NCBI RefSeq assembly: GCF_014773385.1
Contig: NZ_JACXAI010000036.1
Location: 1 to 64,000, forward strand
Direction: 5' to 3'
Length of the DNA: 64,000 bases
Origin: Metabacillus arenae
GTDB taxonomy: Bacteria > Bacillota > Bacilli > Bacillales > Bacillaceae
This document shows positions 1 through 8,511 of the stretch, one piece after another (position 1 is the first letter of the stretch; every line of letters starts with the position of its first letter). A model generated the notes under the pieces. It searched no databases and was not told the origin of the DNA. It saw only the letters and a program-made list of their open reading frames with translations. A program made the translations under genes and the position numbers.

Positions 1-166
1 CCGGTTTCCCGGAGTTATCCCAGTCTTACAGGCAGGTTGCCCACGTGTTACTCACCCGTCCGCCGCTAACCATTCAAAAGCAAGCTTTTAAATGGTCCGC
101 TCGACTTGCATGTATTAGGCACGCCGCCAGCGTTCGTCCTGAGCCAGGATCAAACTCTCCGATAAA
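1..166 (-). rRNA. 16S ribosomal RNA, 5' end only (gene continues off the left edge)
   Basis: The complement of this stretch reads the start of a bacterial 16S rRNA: a TTTATCGG leader into the universal AGAGTTTGATCCTGGCTC segment, then the GACGAACGCTGGCGGCGTGCC region (split here by position, 126-141) and the usual V1 segment. The mature 5' end is placed near 166 by similarity to Bacillus 16S genes. Only about the first tenth of the gene is present. Position next to pdaB agrees with an rrn operon at this end of the ribosomal superoperon in Bacillus. Confidence 0.96.
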
Positions 167-277
167 GTAGAGTTGATTAGCTCTTAAAAAATAAATCTAG
201 AATTAACGTTGACGCTTTGCTTTGTTTAGTTTTCAAAGATCATTTTGTTGTCAGCTTCGCTCAGAAGCGACTTTATT

Positions 278-307
278 AATATAACATCTTTATCTATATA
301 GAGTCAA
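278..307 (-). promoter_or_regulatory. rRNA operon promoter (vegetative sigma A type)
   Basis: On the minus strand TTGACT (307-302) is followed after 18 bases by TATATT (283-278), an arrangement close to the housekeeping consensus. It lies about 110 bases before the mature 16S 5' end. The leader between them carries a CTTTGAAAACT segment (complement of about 229-239) like the boxA-type and processing sequences of Bacillus rrn leaders. A second upstream promoter, common in rrn operons, was not clearly seen. Confidence 0.7.
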
Positions 308-409
308 GAGTTATTTTAATTTTTTTCTCAGCTGCTGCTAATTTATTTTCCACAATCAGCAGCGGCGAATAATAATATATCATCCTGATATTTATTCGTC
401 AATACTTAT

Positions 410-592
410 TTAATTTGTTTTTAAAATTTCTTTTATCCTCATTAATGTTTGCTGTTTTTCCATCAGCGATCTCCTAATAATGGGTGATAGTTGTTTAGAA
501 CTTAAAGAACTATCCAGTTCAGTTAATGCCCCTTCAATGACTATTTGCAGTTCTATTACGTCCGTTTGTTTCAAAATAAATCCATATGCCAT
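410..592 (-). CDS. small hypothetical protein, 60 aa
   Basis: I do not recognise this family. The start is convincing: an AGGAGGGTG ribosome binding site sits five bases before the ATG. The protein has no signal peptide, cysteines or membrane segment; it is probably mostly helical and ends in a basic stretch (KQQTLMRIKEILKTN). It is transcribed divergently from pdaB across an 86-base gap and points toward the 16S gene. Small conserved ORFs beside sporulation genes are common in Bacillaceae, but a sporulation role here is only a guess from position. Confidence 0.6.
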   Translation of the reverse strand: MAYGFILKQTDVIELQIVIEGALTELDSSLSSKQLSPIIRRSLMEKQQTLMRIKEILKTN

Positions 593-678
593 ATTATCAC
601 CCTCCTATTTTTAATCATTTTCCAATTGGACAAAGCATATACATCACATAAAGAAATGGACGAGGAGGATCAGCTTAG

Positions 679-1440
679 ATGAATTTTTATGTGATTCGAG
701 CAAAAAAAATTAAGCAAGCAATTGTTATTATTATTGCAGCTTTTTTTACTGCAGGGTTGTTATATATTGAGAATTTCCTTCACTTCCCCGTTTTTTCAAC
801 TGATGATGGTCCAAAAGCAATCTATAGAGGAGAAGCAAAAGGGAATATGGTCTCTCTCACATTTGACATTAGCTGGGGTGATGAAAAAGCAAAGCCAATT
901 CTTGATGCCCTAAAAAAACACAAAATCAGTAATGCGACTTTCTTTTTATCTGGCGCATGGGCTGAGAGACATCCCGATATTGTAAAACAAATACAAAAAG
1001 ACGGCCATCAAATTGGAAGTTTGGGGTACGCTTACAAAAATTATACACATCTTGAACCTGCTGAAATAAAAAAGGACATTGTACTCGCACAAACTGTTTT
1101 TAATAACTTAGGAATAAAGGATGTTAAGCTTTTAAGGCCGCCTACAGGAAACTTCGATAAAGAAGTGCTGCAAGTCGCACAGCAGTATGGCTATACAATC
1201 GTACATTATAGTATTGATTCGGATGATTGGAGGAACCCTGGAGTAGACCAAATTGTTAACAATGTAACCGCGGATATGCGCAGCGGAGATATCATTCTGC
1301 TTCACGCATCTGATTCAGTAAAACAAACAATAAAAGCTCTCCCTGCGATTGTCGAGGGATTAAAGCAAAAAAATCTTAAAAATGTAACTGTAAGTGAATT
1401 AATTGCAAATACGACTACTCAATCAAATGAAGTAAAATAA
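679..1440 (+). CDS. pdaB: PdaB-type polysaccharide deacetylase-family sporulation protein
   Basis: Carries an N-terminal membrane anchor or signal segment (residues about 12-31) and a NodB-like deacetylase fold (about 50-240). PdaB is a sporulation protein needed for long-term spore stability in B. subtilis; its exact substrate is not established. Sequence shows motif 1 as [10 protein letters not shown] rather than the TFDD of active NodB enzymes, and the zinc-binding HxxxH of motif 2 is replaced by S-L-G-Y-A-Y; motif 3 (RPPTGNFD) and the late LLHASD motif are recognisable. A strong GAGGAGG site precedes the ATG. Single gene, ended by its own terminator and convergent with kbaA. Confidence 0.9.
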   Translation: MNFYVIRAKKIKQAIVIIIAAFFTAGLLYIENFLHFPVFSTDDGPKAIYRGEAKGNMVSLTFDISWGDEKAKPILDALKKHKISNATFFLSGAWAERHPDIVKQIQKDGHQIGSLGYAYKNYTHLEPAEIKKDIVLAQTVFNNLGIKDVKLLRPPTGNFDKEVLQVAQQYGYTIVHYSIDSDDWRNPGVDQIVNNVTADMRSGDIILLHASDSVKQTIKALPAIVEGLKQKNLKNVTVSELIANTTTQSNEVK

Positions 1441-1442
1441 AG

Positions 1443-1469
1443 GCTGCCGCGAATACGGCAGCTTTTTTT
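1443..1469 (+). terminator. pdaB terminator
   Basis: GCTGCCG (1443-1449) pairs with CGGCAGC (1456-1462) across a six-base loop, followed by seven T residues. It begins two bases after the pdaB stop codon, as expected of an intrinsic terminator. Confidence 0.92.
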
Positions 1470-1520
1470 CCAGCTGTAGAAGTTTATTGAAAGTATATGG
1501 CTAAATTGGGATTTATAGCT

Positions 1521-2138
1521 TTAATCAAGACGCTTACCATTCCCTTTTCCGGTAATTTTCGGCAGGATCAAGAGCTGGTAGGCATTGCACGCAAGCAAAG
1601 GAATCAGCATTAAATACAGCCAATCCGCTTCATTTACTCTTAAGGCGGGTACCCATTCAACGGTTGTTACTACTACCATAAAGAAAAGTGCAGGGACAAA
1701 TGCGCTTTTCTTAGTTTGCCGCATCTTAAAGTAGGCAACCACTAAGCCGAATCCAAGGATTGCAATGGCTAATAATACATAAGATAAAACCGATTCATCT
1801 TTTATTGCAAAAAGCTGATAACGAAAATAGATTAAATCAAACAGGACAAAAAGAATGAGAAAAAGCTGTATATTATTCCATAATGAAACCGAACGGAATA
1901 TTCCCATTCCGAACCGGTGTACGGTTAAATAAGCAAAGAAGCCCATTTGACTAATAATGCTAAATATAAAGCCTAATCCGATGAACCAAAATAAAACCGA
2001 AAGAATTTCAACTATTTCCCCCTGTATAAAAAGCGATTGATACTCTCCCCATTTTAATGTAAATCCAGCAATGCTCGTAATAACTGCTCCTACAAGCAAC
2101 GTGGATAAAAACAAACGAACCCAATTACGACTATTCAC
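1521..2138 (-). CDS. kbaA: KbaA, KinB-signalling pathway activation protein
   Basis: Integral membrane protein of about 205 residues with six predicted hydrophobic segments, matching KbaA of B. subtilis, which is required for the KinB branch of the sporulation phosphorelay. The start is set at a GTG at 2138-2136 (VNSRNWVRLF), because GGAGG lies at the right spacing before it and the homologue begins at the equivalent point; an upstream in-frame ATG would add 15 poorly supported residues. It is convergent with pdaB and divergent from gerD. Confidence 0.88.
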   Translation of the reverse strand: MNSRNWVRLFLSTLLVGAVITSIAGFTLKWGEYQSLFIQGEIVEILSVLFWFIGLGFIFSIISQMGFFAYLTVHRFGMGIFRSVSLWNNIQLFLILFVLFDLIYFRYQLFAIKDESVLSYVLLAIAILGFGLVVAYFKMRQTKKSAFVPALFFMVVVTTVEWVPALRVNEADWLYLMLIPLLACNAYQLLILPKITGKGNGKRLD

Positions 2139-2267
2139 ACGATATCCTCCATACTTTTTCTCGTTTATGATTTTACCAATCATGAATGAAAATGGCTATA
2201 TAGGGCTTCATCTCCTGACACAGGGATGTGGCAATGATCTAGTGGGATAAAACGGAAGTCATATTAA

Positions 2268-2297
2268 AGTATAAAACCTCTTAGATAATTCATATTA
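2268..2297 (+). promoter_or_regulatory. possible forespore (sigma G) promoter of gerD
   Basis: AGTATA (2268-2273), 17 bases, then CATATTA (2291-2297), ending about 38 bases before the gerD ATG. This resembles the forespore sigma G consensus (TGMATA and CATWMTA). gerD is known in B. subtilis to be transcribed by sigma G, which makes the call plausible; the minus-35 match is only partial. Confidence 0.4.
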
Positions 2298-2334
2298 AGA
2301 ATAGGAAATTTATTATTGAAAGGAGCCTTTTTAT

Positions 2335-2958
2335 ATGACTAGGAAACACTTGCTCCTCACATTGATCTTTTTATTTACAATAGCAGGTTGTGCTCCTAAA
2401 GAGCAAGCTGGTCAAATGGATTATGAAGAAACCAAAAAAATGGTTGTCGATATATTAAAAACAGATGACGGAAAAAAAGCCATCGAAGAAATTATGAATC
2501 AAGACCCTTTGAAACAAAGTCTTGTGATGGATCAAAAAACTGTCTCTGACACCATTGAAAAAACTCTCACATCCGAAAAGGGTGCAGAGTTTTGGAAAAA
2601 AACATTTGAAGATCCTAAATTTGCTGAAAGCTTTGCTAAATCGCTGCAAACTGAACACGAAAAAGTCATTAAAGACCTTATGAAGGATCCTGATTATCAA
2701 AAAATGCTTATTCAAGTGTTCCAAAATCCTGACATGGAAAAGCAAATGACAACAGCGGTACAAGGTCAAGAATTCCGCAAGCACCTTCAAACTGTCATAA
2801 CCGAAACTCTCTCAAGTCCACTTTATAAAAACAAGATGGAAGAAACCTTATTAAAGGCGGCTAAAGAAATGGAGAGCGCACAAGGTCAAGGTGGTGGCGG
2901 CGGAGAACAAAGCTCTGAACAGCAAGGCGGAGGTGGAGGGCAACAGTCTGGACCGTAA
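2335..2958 (+). CDS. gerD: GerD spore germination lipoprotein
   Basis: A lipoprotein signal peptide ends in a lipobox before Cys19 (TIAGC), then a charged, helical domain of about 150 residues with repeated short PDY or DP-rich turns, and a Gly/Gln/Ser-rich tail from about residue 183. GerD forms a scaffold that clusters nutrient germinant receptors in the spore inner membrane. Length (207 aa) is like other Bacillus GerD proteins. An AAAGGAG site precedes the ATG. The glycine-rich low-complexity tail is typical of the family. Single-gene unit with its own terminator. Confidence 0.93.
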   Translation: MTRKHLLLTLIFLFTIAGCAPKEQAGQMDYEETKKMVVDILKTDDGKKAIEEIMNQDPLKQSLVMDQKTVSDTIEKTLTSEKGAEFWKKTFEDPKFAESFAKSLQTEHEKVIKDLMKDPDYQKMLIQVFQNPDMEKQMTTAVQGQEFRKHLQTVITETLSSPLYKNKMEETLLKAAKEMESAQGQGGGGGEQSSEQQGGGGGQQSGP

Positions 2959-2967
2959 TAGAGCGAG

Positions 2968-2995
2968 GAGCTTCTGTTTAAAGAAGCTCTTTTTC
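2968..2995 (+). terminator. gerD terminator
   Basis: GAGCTTC (2968-2974) pairs with GAAGCTC (2983-2989) over an eight-base loop, followed by a T-rich run, ten bases after the gerD stop. Confidence 0.85.
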
Positions 2996-3138
2996 TTGCC
3001 CTTAAACAATCTGACAATAAGCCCTATAACGGAAAAGTAATTACCTCAACCCTTCAATCAAGGCAAGCTTCTAAGAAGCAGCTCCCGCCTTTTTATAAGG
3101 TGCGATTACCCATTTCATTTGTTTCAATTTGTTAGCTG

Positions 3139-4191
3139 TTATCTGGGAATAATTTCTGCTACCTGTTTTGCAATATCCATGTACACTTTTCCAATTGGAT
3201 GCTGTTCATCGTAAACAGATGGCGCAAATTCCTCTTCATTCCAATCTGGCTGCTGAAGGGGAATTTGCCCCAGCATAGGAACATTTAATTCTTCTGATAG
3301 CTTTGGACCTCCACCTTTTCCAAATACATATTCCTTTTCCCCAGTTTTCTTACTTTCATAATAAGCCATATTTTCGATCACACCTATTACTTCGTGATCT
3401 GTCTTAAGAGCCATAGCCCCTGCTCTTGCTGCAACAAAAGCAGCCGTTGGATGAGGGGTTGTGACGATAATTTCCTTGCAGGAAGGCAGCATTGAATGAA
3501 CATCTAACGCAACATCTCCGGTACCTGGAGGCAAGTCAAGAAGAATGTAATCAACATCTCCCCACTCCACTTCCTGAAAGAAATTATTCAACATTTTTCC
3601 TAACATCGGTCCGCGCCAAATGACAGGAGCGTTATCCTCTACAAAGAATCCCATTGAGATCACTTTTACCCCAAACCGATCAACAGGAAATACCTTTTCT
3701 CCTCTAACTACAGGTCTTTTTGTAATTCCCATCATATCAGGGACACTAAATCCATAAATATCGGCATCAATGAGTCCGACCTTTTTCCCCAACCGTGCAA
3801 GGGAAATCGCTAAATTTACAGATACAGTTGATTTACCAACCCCGCCTTTTCCAGAAGCAACCGCAATAAATGTCGTTTTATTTGCAGATGAAAGAAGATT
3901 GGAATCAGCTGAAGACTCCACTTGATACTTTGCTATTGTTTCTTGAGGAAGCTCTTCAAATCGAATTCCAACTGAATCTGCTCCAGCCGATTTAAGTCGT
4001 CCGACTACTTCTTGTTGCAGCTGTAATTGTTCACCAGTATTTAATTTTGAAATACCCAGTTTAACGCTGACATGCTTTTTTTCAGGCTTAATTTTGATTT
4101 CCCTAATAGCGTCCAATTCAAGCAATGATTTATGTAAAAACGGATCATTAAGATTACCAATAGCTTCCTTAACCTGTTGTTCTTGCAACAT
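3139..4191 (-). CDS. salA: SalA, Mrp/ApbC-family P-loop ATPase
   Basis: 350 residues: an N-terminal MIP18/DUF59-like domain (about 1-90) followed by a ParA/MinD-type ATPase domain with the deviant Walker A SGKGGVGKST (about 113-122), a DADIYG switch and a DLPPGTGD motif. In B. subtilis SalA (YbaL) is a regulator that represses scoC and so affects exoprotease production; close relatives act as iron-sulfur cluster carriers. The CxxC seen in some Mrp proteins is not visible here. AAGGGTGG precedes the ATG. It stands between gerD and cwlD as in Bacillus. Confidence 0.92.
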   Translation of the reverse strand: MLQEQQVKEAIGNLNDPFLHKSLLELDAIREIKIKPEKKHVSVKLGISKLNTGEQLQLQQEVVGRLKSAGADSVGIRFEELPQETIAKYQVESSADSNLLSSANKTTFIAVASGKGGVGKSTVSVNLAISLARLGKKVGLIDADIYGFSVPDMMGITKRPVVRGEKVFPVDRFGVKVISMGFFVEDNAPVIWRGPMLGKMLNNFFQEVEWGDVDYILLDLPPGTGDVALDVHSMLPSCKEIIVTTPHPTAAFVAARAGAMALKTDHEVIGVIENMAYYESKKTGEKEYVFGKGGGPKLSEELNVPMLGQIPLQQPDWNEEEFAPSVYDEQHPIGKVYMDIAKQVAEIIPR

Positions 4192-4503
4192 AGCTAACCA
4201 CCCTTTTGTTGAATTCGTTTACATCAGTATAACATACAACATTGCTTTGTCGTATTGATAAACCTTGAAGAAACATGATGGGATAAATGATTGATCGGAA
4301 TGGCAGCTTTCTATATTTCATTGATAATTATTTCAAATTTTATTATCTTTTCTCACTCCTTATTTAAATGGTAAAAAAGGAGAAACAATCCCAAAAAGGA
4401 TGCCTTTCCTTATTCAGAGGTTATGACATGCTAAGCATTTGAGAAACCAAAGGTTTGGAATTTAATGAACTTAAGCTTCTTTTTACACAACAAAACCCCG
4501 CCG
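4192..4503. other. salA-cwlD intergenic region (312 bases)
   Basis: Holds the cwlD terminator at its right end and a possible salA promoter: on the minus strand an extended minus-10, TG-N-TATACT, lies at 4234-4226, about 35 bases before the salA start; no good minus-35 is present. The remainder is AT-rich with no supported gene; an 8-codon ATG reading frame on the plus strand at about 4400 is too short to call. Confidence 0.5.
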
Positions 4504-4517
4504 TCATTCCGGGGGGG
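4489..4517 (-). terminator. cwlD terminator overlapping the end of the gene
   Basis: On the minus strand a C-rich arm (4517-4507 region) pairs with a GGCGGGG arm (4502-4496), with one internal mismatch, followed by TTTTGTT. The last codons of cwlD (PPE and stop) lie inside the hairpin. Confidence 0.75.
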
Positions 4518-5217
4518 TATTCTTATCTGTAAAATATCTTAAAACACCTTTATAGATAGATGCTGCTAATTTATCTTGGTACTTTTCATCTGAAAGCAAC
4601 TGCTCCTCTTGTGGATTGGAGAGAAATCCGACTTCAACTAGGGCTCCCGGTTTTTCCGTATATTTAACAAGATAGACACTGTTGATTTTCTTAACCTTAC
4701 GGGTCGTATTTTCGAGATTTTTTCGGAGCTCATCCTGTACAAACTTCGCAATTTTTTCATTCTCTTCATATTTTCCATTGTAAAACGTTTGTGCGCCGCT
4801 CCATTTACTCGAAGGTATAGCATTTAAATGAATGCTTAAATACAGGTCAGCCTCAGACTGATTAATTCTTTCAACTCTCTCCCGAAGATCCTCAGATTTT
4901 CTGCGGCTGTATCCTTTTGTACCTGCGCGGGCTAAATCTTTATCAGTCTCTCTGGTTAGTATCACGAGTGCACCTTGCTCTTGTAAATAGTCCCTTACCC
5001 TTTTTGAAACCTCCAGTGTTATATCCTTTTCTAACAATTTAGCTCCTACCGCTCCGCCATCAGGACCCCCATGACCAGGGTCTATGTAGATCACTTTACC
5101 AGTAAGAGGCAGGTTCCAAGCATTCCAAGAATCATTATCTGAAAATTGAACTCGAAACAAGACTAATAATAAAATAAATCCGCCTAAAAAGGCCAACCAT
5201 TTTAGCTTCTTTTTCAT
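4504..5217 (-). CDS. cwlD: CwlD, germination-specific N-acetylmuramoyl-L-alanine amidase
   Basis: A single N-terminal membrane anchor (about residues 5-24) is followed by an Amidase_3 domain. Zinc ligands are visible as DPGHGGPDGG (His), LEKDITLE (Glu), SIHLNA (His) and the catalytic Glu in LVEVGFLSNP. CwlD with PdaA makes muramic-delta-lactam in the spore cortex, which cortex-lytic enzymes recognise at germination. Start chosen at the ATG at 5217, six bases after GGAGGGG; an upstream ATG would add 15 residues without a site. Length (237 aa) equals the B. subtilis protein. Sits just downstream of ybaK. Confidence 0.95.
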   Translation of the reverse strand: MKKKLKWLAFLGGFILLLVLFRVQFSDNDSWNAWNLPLTGKVIYIDPGHGGPDGGAVGAKLLEKDITLEVSKRVRDYLQEQGALVILTRETDKDLARAGTKGYSRRKSEDLRERVERINQSEADLYLSIHLNAIPSSKWSGAQTFYNGKYEENEKIAKFVQDELRKNLENTTRKVKKINSVYLVKYTEKPGALVEVGFLSNPQEEQLLSDEKYQDKLAASIYKGVLRYFTDKNTPPE

Positions 5218-5277
5218 TTCTTCCCCTCCTGCACGTCCCCTTATTACATTTATATGGGACAAGGATAGGGAATATGA

Positions 5278-5721
5278 TTATTGAAGCCTTAGCTTATATC
5301 TTTTTTCTCCTTTTGTATAGCCTTCTTTCCACCATTGTTGAATATAGCATTCACAAGCAATCATTAATGATTCATTGATCATTGGATCATCATTCACTTT
5401 TCCCCAATGAAGCATATAATCAAAAAAATCATCTGTTAACAGCTTTTCTTCATGTCTGCACCGATATGCGACCATTTGCATGGATTCCCCATAATAGCCG
5501 AACCGGCTAAATTTTGCACCAAGCAGAAATGCTTCAACTGCAAAATCAATACATCCTTCCTCAATTGCAGCTTTACTGATTGTGCGACTTTGAAAAAATT
5601 CATTAAAGTAATTTAGAATCGTTTTCTTTATTTCAGTTAGAGAGATCTCTCTAAGCATTTTTCTTTCATAAGTAAGCTGTTTTTCACGCCGTTTTTCTTT
5701 AAAAGATAATAAAGTACCCAA
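5278..5721 (-). CDS. ybaK: YbaK-like protein (DUF2521 family)
   Basis: 147 residues, no signal peptide or membrane segment. It resembles YbaK of B. subtilis in length, the N-terminal LLSF start, the central FAVEAFLLGAKFSRFGYYGES segment (read in two halves around residue 70), and the WWKEGYTKGEKRYKLRLQ end. Function is unknown. The start is a TTG at 5721-5719 preceded by AAGGGGG at nine bases; the next in-frame Met (residue 22) lacks a site. It lies 60 bases before cwlD, with which it is probably co-transcribed, suggesting expression in sporulation. Confidence 0.8.
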   Translation of the reverse strand: MGTLLSFKEKRREKQLTYERKMLREISLTEIKKTILNYFNEFFQSRTISKAAIEEGCIDFAVEAFLLGAKFSRFGYYGESMQMVAYRCRHEEKLLTDDFFDYMLHWGKVNDDPMINESLMIACECYIQQWWKEGYTKGEKRYKLRLQ

Positions 5722-5872
5722 TTTTCAATGCCCCCTTTCCCTATATTTTTCAACCGAATGAATAGAATCATTCTTCTATCAGTTGCCAAATATGAGAAAA
5801 AGAAAGACAAGATGAAAAGGCAATAAAACAAGTGAACTAATGCAACCCAAGCATCTTGGTCTGTCTTCACCT

Positions 5873-6117
5873 TCACTTGGAGGGTTCATCAGGTGCAAAA
5901 TTAATACGATCTGGTTTGTCAAACTCTTGTATGTGTATAGTCAGATTACTCATTTCTCTTGATGCCACACCAAGCTCAGTCCAAATTCCCTTATATGGAA
6001 TATTGATACAAGGGCAGGCAGAGGAATTCCAGATACGGATTGCCCGGATACGAGTCATAACATGCAGGATAAAGAAAGGGGCAGTATGAAACTGACCAAG
6101 GAACGTAACTTCTTCAT
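5873..6117 (-). pseudogene. possible small gene, apparently frameshifted; identity unknown
   Basis: Eighteen bases after the GNAT gene, AAAGGAG is followed by an ATG (6117-6115) opening a 20-codon frame that looks like a signal peptide (MKKLRSLVSFILPLSLSC) and ends at TGA near 6055. The minus-1 frame is open across the same point from within the GNAT 3' end down to 5873 and ends in an acidic, proteinaceous tail (EFDKPDRINFAPDEPSK). The two frames together could be one gene with a frameshift near 6058, or the longer frame may be a relic without a start. I do not recognise the product. The site-to-ATG spacing (three to four bases) is short. Confidence 0.3.
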
Positions 6118-6135
6118 ATTCTCCTTTAGTTGCTT

Positions 6136-6654
6136 CTAAATTTCCTTATAATAAAAAACTGTGGCATCCAATTCACCATTCGAAGACTTAGCATAACGAG
6201 GGATGCTTCCTGCTTCGATATATCCTTGAGATTTATACAAAATATTAGATGGGTCACCCGCTCGGGTATCTAAAAACAATAGGGTTGTACCTTCTTGCTT
6301 TGCTTTTTGTTCTAAAGTACTCATCAGATTTCTTGCAATTCCATTTCTTCTCTGCTCCGGGTGAACCATTAATCTCACAACTTCGGCTCTATGTAAACCA
6401 TTTGCCCTTAATACTAGATGCAGTTGAATGGTCCCGCATACCTTTTGATTTAATCTAGCAACCCACAAAATAACACCTTGACCTAACAGGTCTTTCCAGT
6501 ATTCTCTTGCTGCTTCTTTACTCAGTGGGGATAAAAAACCAATTGAAGCACCACTTTCAACTACCTCAATTAATAAATCGGATAATTCTTCTAAGAGCGT
6601 TTCATTGATCAGTGAAACTTCAGTTATTTGCAATTCGTTAGTTATAATGGACAC
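6136..6654 (-). CDS. GNAT-family N-acetyltransferase, start uncertain
   Basis: A GCN5-related acetyltransferase fold of about 170 residues. The acetyl-CoA loop is visible as VHPEQRRNGIARNLM (Q/RxxGxG/A type, about residues 98-112), preceded by a VRLMV strand and followed by LLFLDTRAGD and an ILYKSQGYIEAG motif typical of the family's C-terminus. Substrate unknown. The reported GTG start directly abuts the AAAGGA site with no spacer; ATT or ATA codons lie at normal spacing but are not usual starts, and the next TTG is 20 bases away, so start or expression is doubtful. It follows the NRPS remnant by four bases. Confidence 0.7.
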   Translation of the reverse strand: MSIITNELQITEVSLINETLLEELSDLLIEVVESGASIGFLSPLSKEAAREYWKDLLGQGVILWVARLNQKVCGTIQLHLVLRANGLHRAEVVRLMVHPEQRRNGIARNLMSTLEQKAKQEGTTLLFLDTRAGDPSNILYKSQGYIEAGSIPRYAKSSNGELDATVFYYKEI

Positions 6655-6658
6655 TCCT

Positions 6659-7256
6659 TTAACTGTTTAATTTGTTAAGTTCTTTCTCAATATTCTCTGA
6701 CGATTGTCCTCTTTCCTGTAAAAGAAGTTCTAACTCATCAATACTTTCCTCATTGGCATTACTTTCTGCATGACCAATTTGTAATGTCTCCTCTACTTGC
6801 TTCACAAGCCTTGCAACTGTAGGTTCATCAAACATAGTTTCTAATTCTATTTCGATAGTAAAATGCTCAAGTATACGAGTCATCAGTTGAAAAGCAAGTA
6901 GAGAGCACAACAAGTCCTGAACGGAATAACGATGTAATAATATTGCATATACTGCCAACAAAATAGTTGGATAGGTCGGTTTGGAAGTATTCCCTAAATT
7001 TCACTTGCACAATGGCTCTGGGGTGGGAATATTCCAAAAGTTCGACATTTCACATTTGAAGGCTATTCTGGCTCATCAGCAATCGCGTCACTGAGAACCA
7101 GCCTGCTTGTTGTCTTTTCCAATAATCCAGTTGGTTTCTGAACAACATACGGCCTTCTACTTGGCAAATTTTAGCATGTCTTTCATCTAGTTTCCATGGA
7201 TATTTTGTATTATTTTTGCAAATTATGAATGGGCTGTCCGAAAAGGGCAAATTCAT
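6659..7256 (-). pseudogene. nonribosomal peptide synthetase remnant (condensation and carrier domain pieces)
   Basis: Two pieces read as NRPS on the minus strand. At 7256-7050 a frame contains NQLDYWKRQQAG, like the QLxYWKxQLAG motif of condensation domains. At about 7000-6659 another frame reads PTILLAVYAILLHRYSVQD, like the TLLAAFxxLLHRYSGQDD motif of the same domain, joined directly to LLAFQLMTRI and MFDEPTVARLVKQVEE, the C-terminal half of a peptidyl carrier domain. The GGHS phosphopantetheine core is missing at the junction and no adenylation domain remains, so the piece is inactive. A stop lies between the two pieces. It is followed by the GNAT gene. Confidence 0.6.
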
Positions 7257-7659
7257 TAAAAACTGAAATCAAGAATGAATATAAACCCATTCAAGTCTAG
7301 AAGTTTGGTCACATAGAAAATAAAAAAGATTCTACTTGAACGAAAGGACAGATCTTGCAAACGCCTAGAACGCTTCCTCATGGCGTGGAAGAAGCGTTGA
7401 TGAAAAAACACTACTCGAGCGCTTAAAAAATAGCGTTAGTAGGCTATTAGAAGGGCATAAAGGCATAAACACGTCTGTGAGCTCTGATGAACAACAACAG
7501 TTGTTTAAGCGATACGATTACAATGAGAAAAAACAAGTATATTCGTTTGGCTGGCATAAAAAGGGATACACAAGAGGTAATCAAACTGATCTATCTACAA
7601 ACAAAAAACCCTTCCTCGACAATCCGAGAAAGGGCGTAAACGTTGATGTATAATGAATA
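7257..7659. other. gene-poor stretch with an unexplained plus-strand reading frame
   Basis: On the plus strand a frame runs from about 7377 to 7652 without a stop (includes RSVDEKTLLERLKNSVSRLLEG and, later, YSFGWHKKGYTRGN). The same frame continues upstream through one TAG to about 7330, so this may be a decayed gene. It has no good ribosome binding site, ends inside the rpsI terminator region, and I cannot assign a family. An inverted repeat AACGCTTC/GAAGCGTT lies at about 7367-7396. Confidence 0.3.
7603..7634 (-). terminator. rplM-rpsI operon terminator
   Basis: On the minus strand CCCTTTCTCG (7634-7625) pairs with CGAGGAAGGG (7618-7609), ten pairs with one G-U, loop of six, followed by six T residues. 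It lies 26 bases after the rpsI stop. Confidence 0.93.
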
Positions 7660-8070
<411 letters not shown>

Positions 8071-8073
8071 TTA

Positions 8074-8511
8074 TTATCCGCGAAGTTCGTAAACTTCTGG
8101 TTTTTGTGCTTGATGTGGATGCTCACTGCCAGCATATACATGCAGCTTTTTGAATTGTTGACGACCTAAAGATCCTTTTGGAAGCATTCCGCGAATTGCT
8201 AGCTCTAACATTTTCTCAGAGTAGTTTGTACGCATTTCTAACGCTGTACGAGACTTTAATCCGCCAGGGAATTGACTATGGCGATAATAAATCTTGTCAG
8301 TCAATTTTTTACCAGTTAATTCGATTTGTCCTGCATTAATGATGATCACGTGATCACCTGTGTCAACATGTGGTGTAAAAGTTGGTTTATGTTTACCACG
8401 TAAGATAGATGCAACTTCAGTAGCAAGACGACCTAGAGTTTTGCCAGCAGCATCTACAACGTACCATTTACGGTCAACTTCGCTAGCTTTCGCCATATAC
8501 GTTGTACGCAT
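8074..8511 (-). CDS. rplM: 50S ribosomal protein L13
   Basis: 145 residues; an early assembly protein of the large subunit. Diagnostic segments are [30 protein letters not shown]-type strand ([10 protein letters not shown]) and [17 protein letters not shown]. Start ATG has GGAGGGAAAATC upstream. First gene of the operon with rpsI, transcribed from its own promoter at 8645-8617 and preceded by a leader region resembling the L13 leader known in low-GC Firmicutes. Confidence 0.98.
   Translation of the reverse strand: MRTTYMAKASEVDRKWYVVDAAGKTLGRLATEVASILRGKHKPTFTPHVDTGDHVIIINAGQIELTGKKLTDKIYYRHSQFPGGLKSRTALEMRTNYSEKMLELAIRGMLPKGSLGRQQFKKLHVYAGSEHPHQAQKPEVYELRG

Noticed and set aside
5856-6089. 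77-codon plus-strand frame
   Set aside because: Complementary to the possible minus-strand relic in the same codon register; composition looks less protein-like and no site precedes it.
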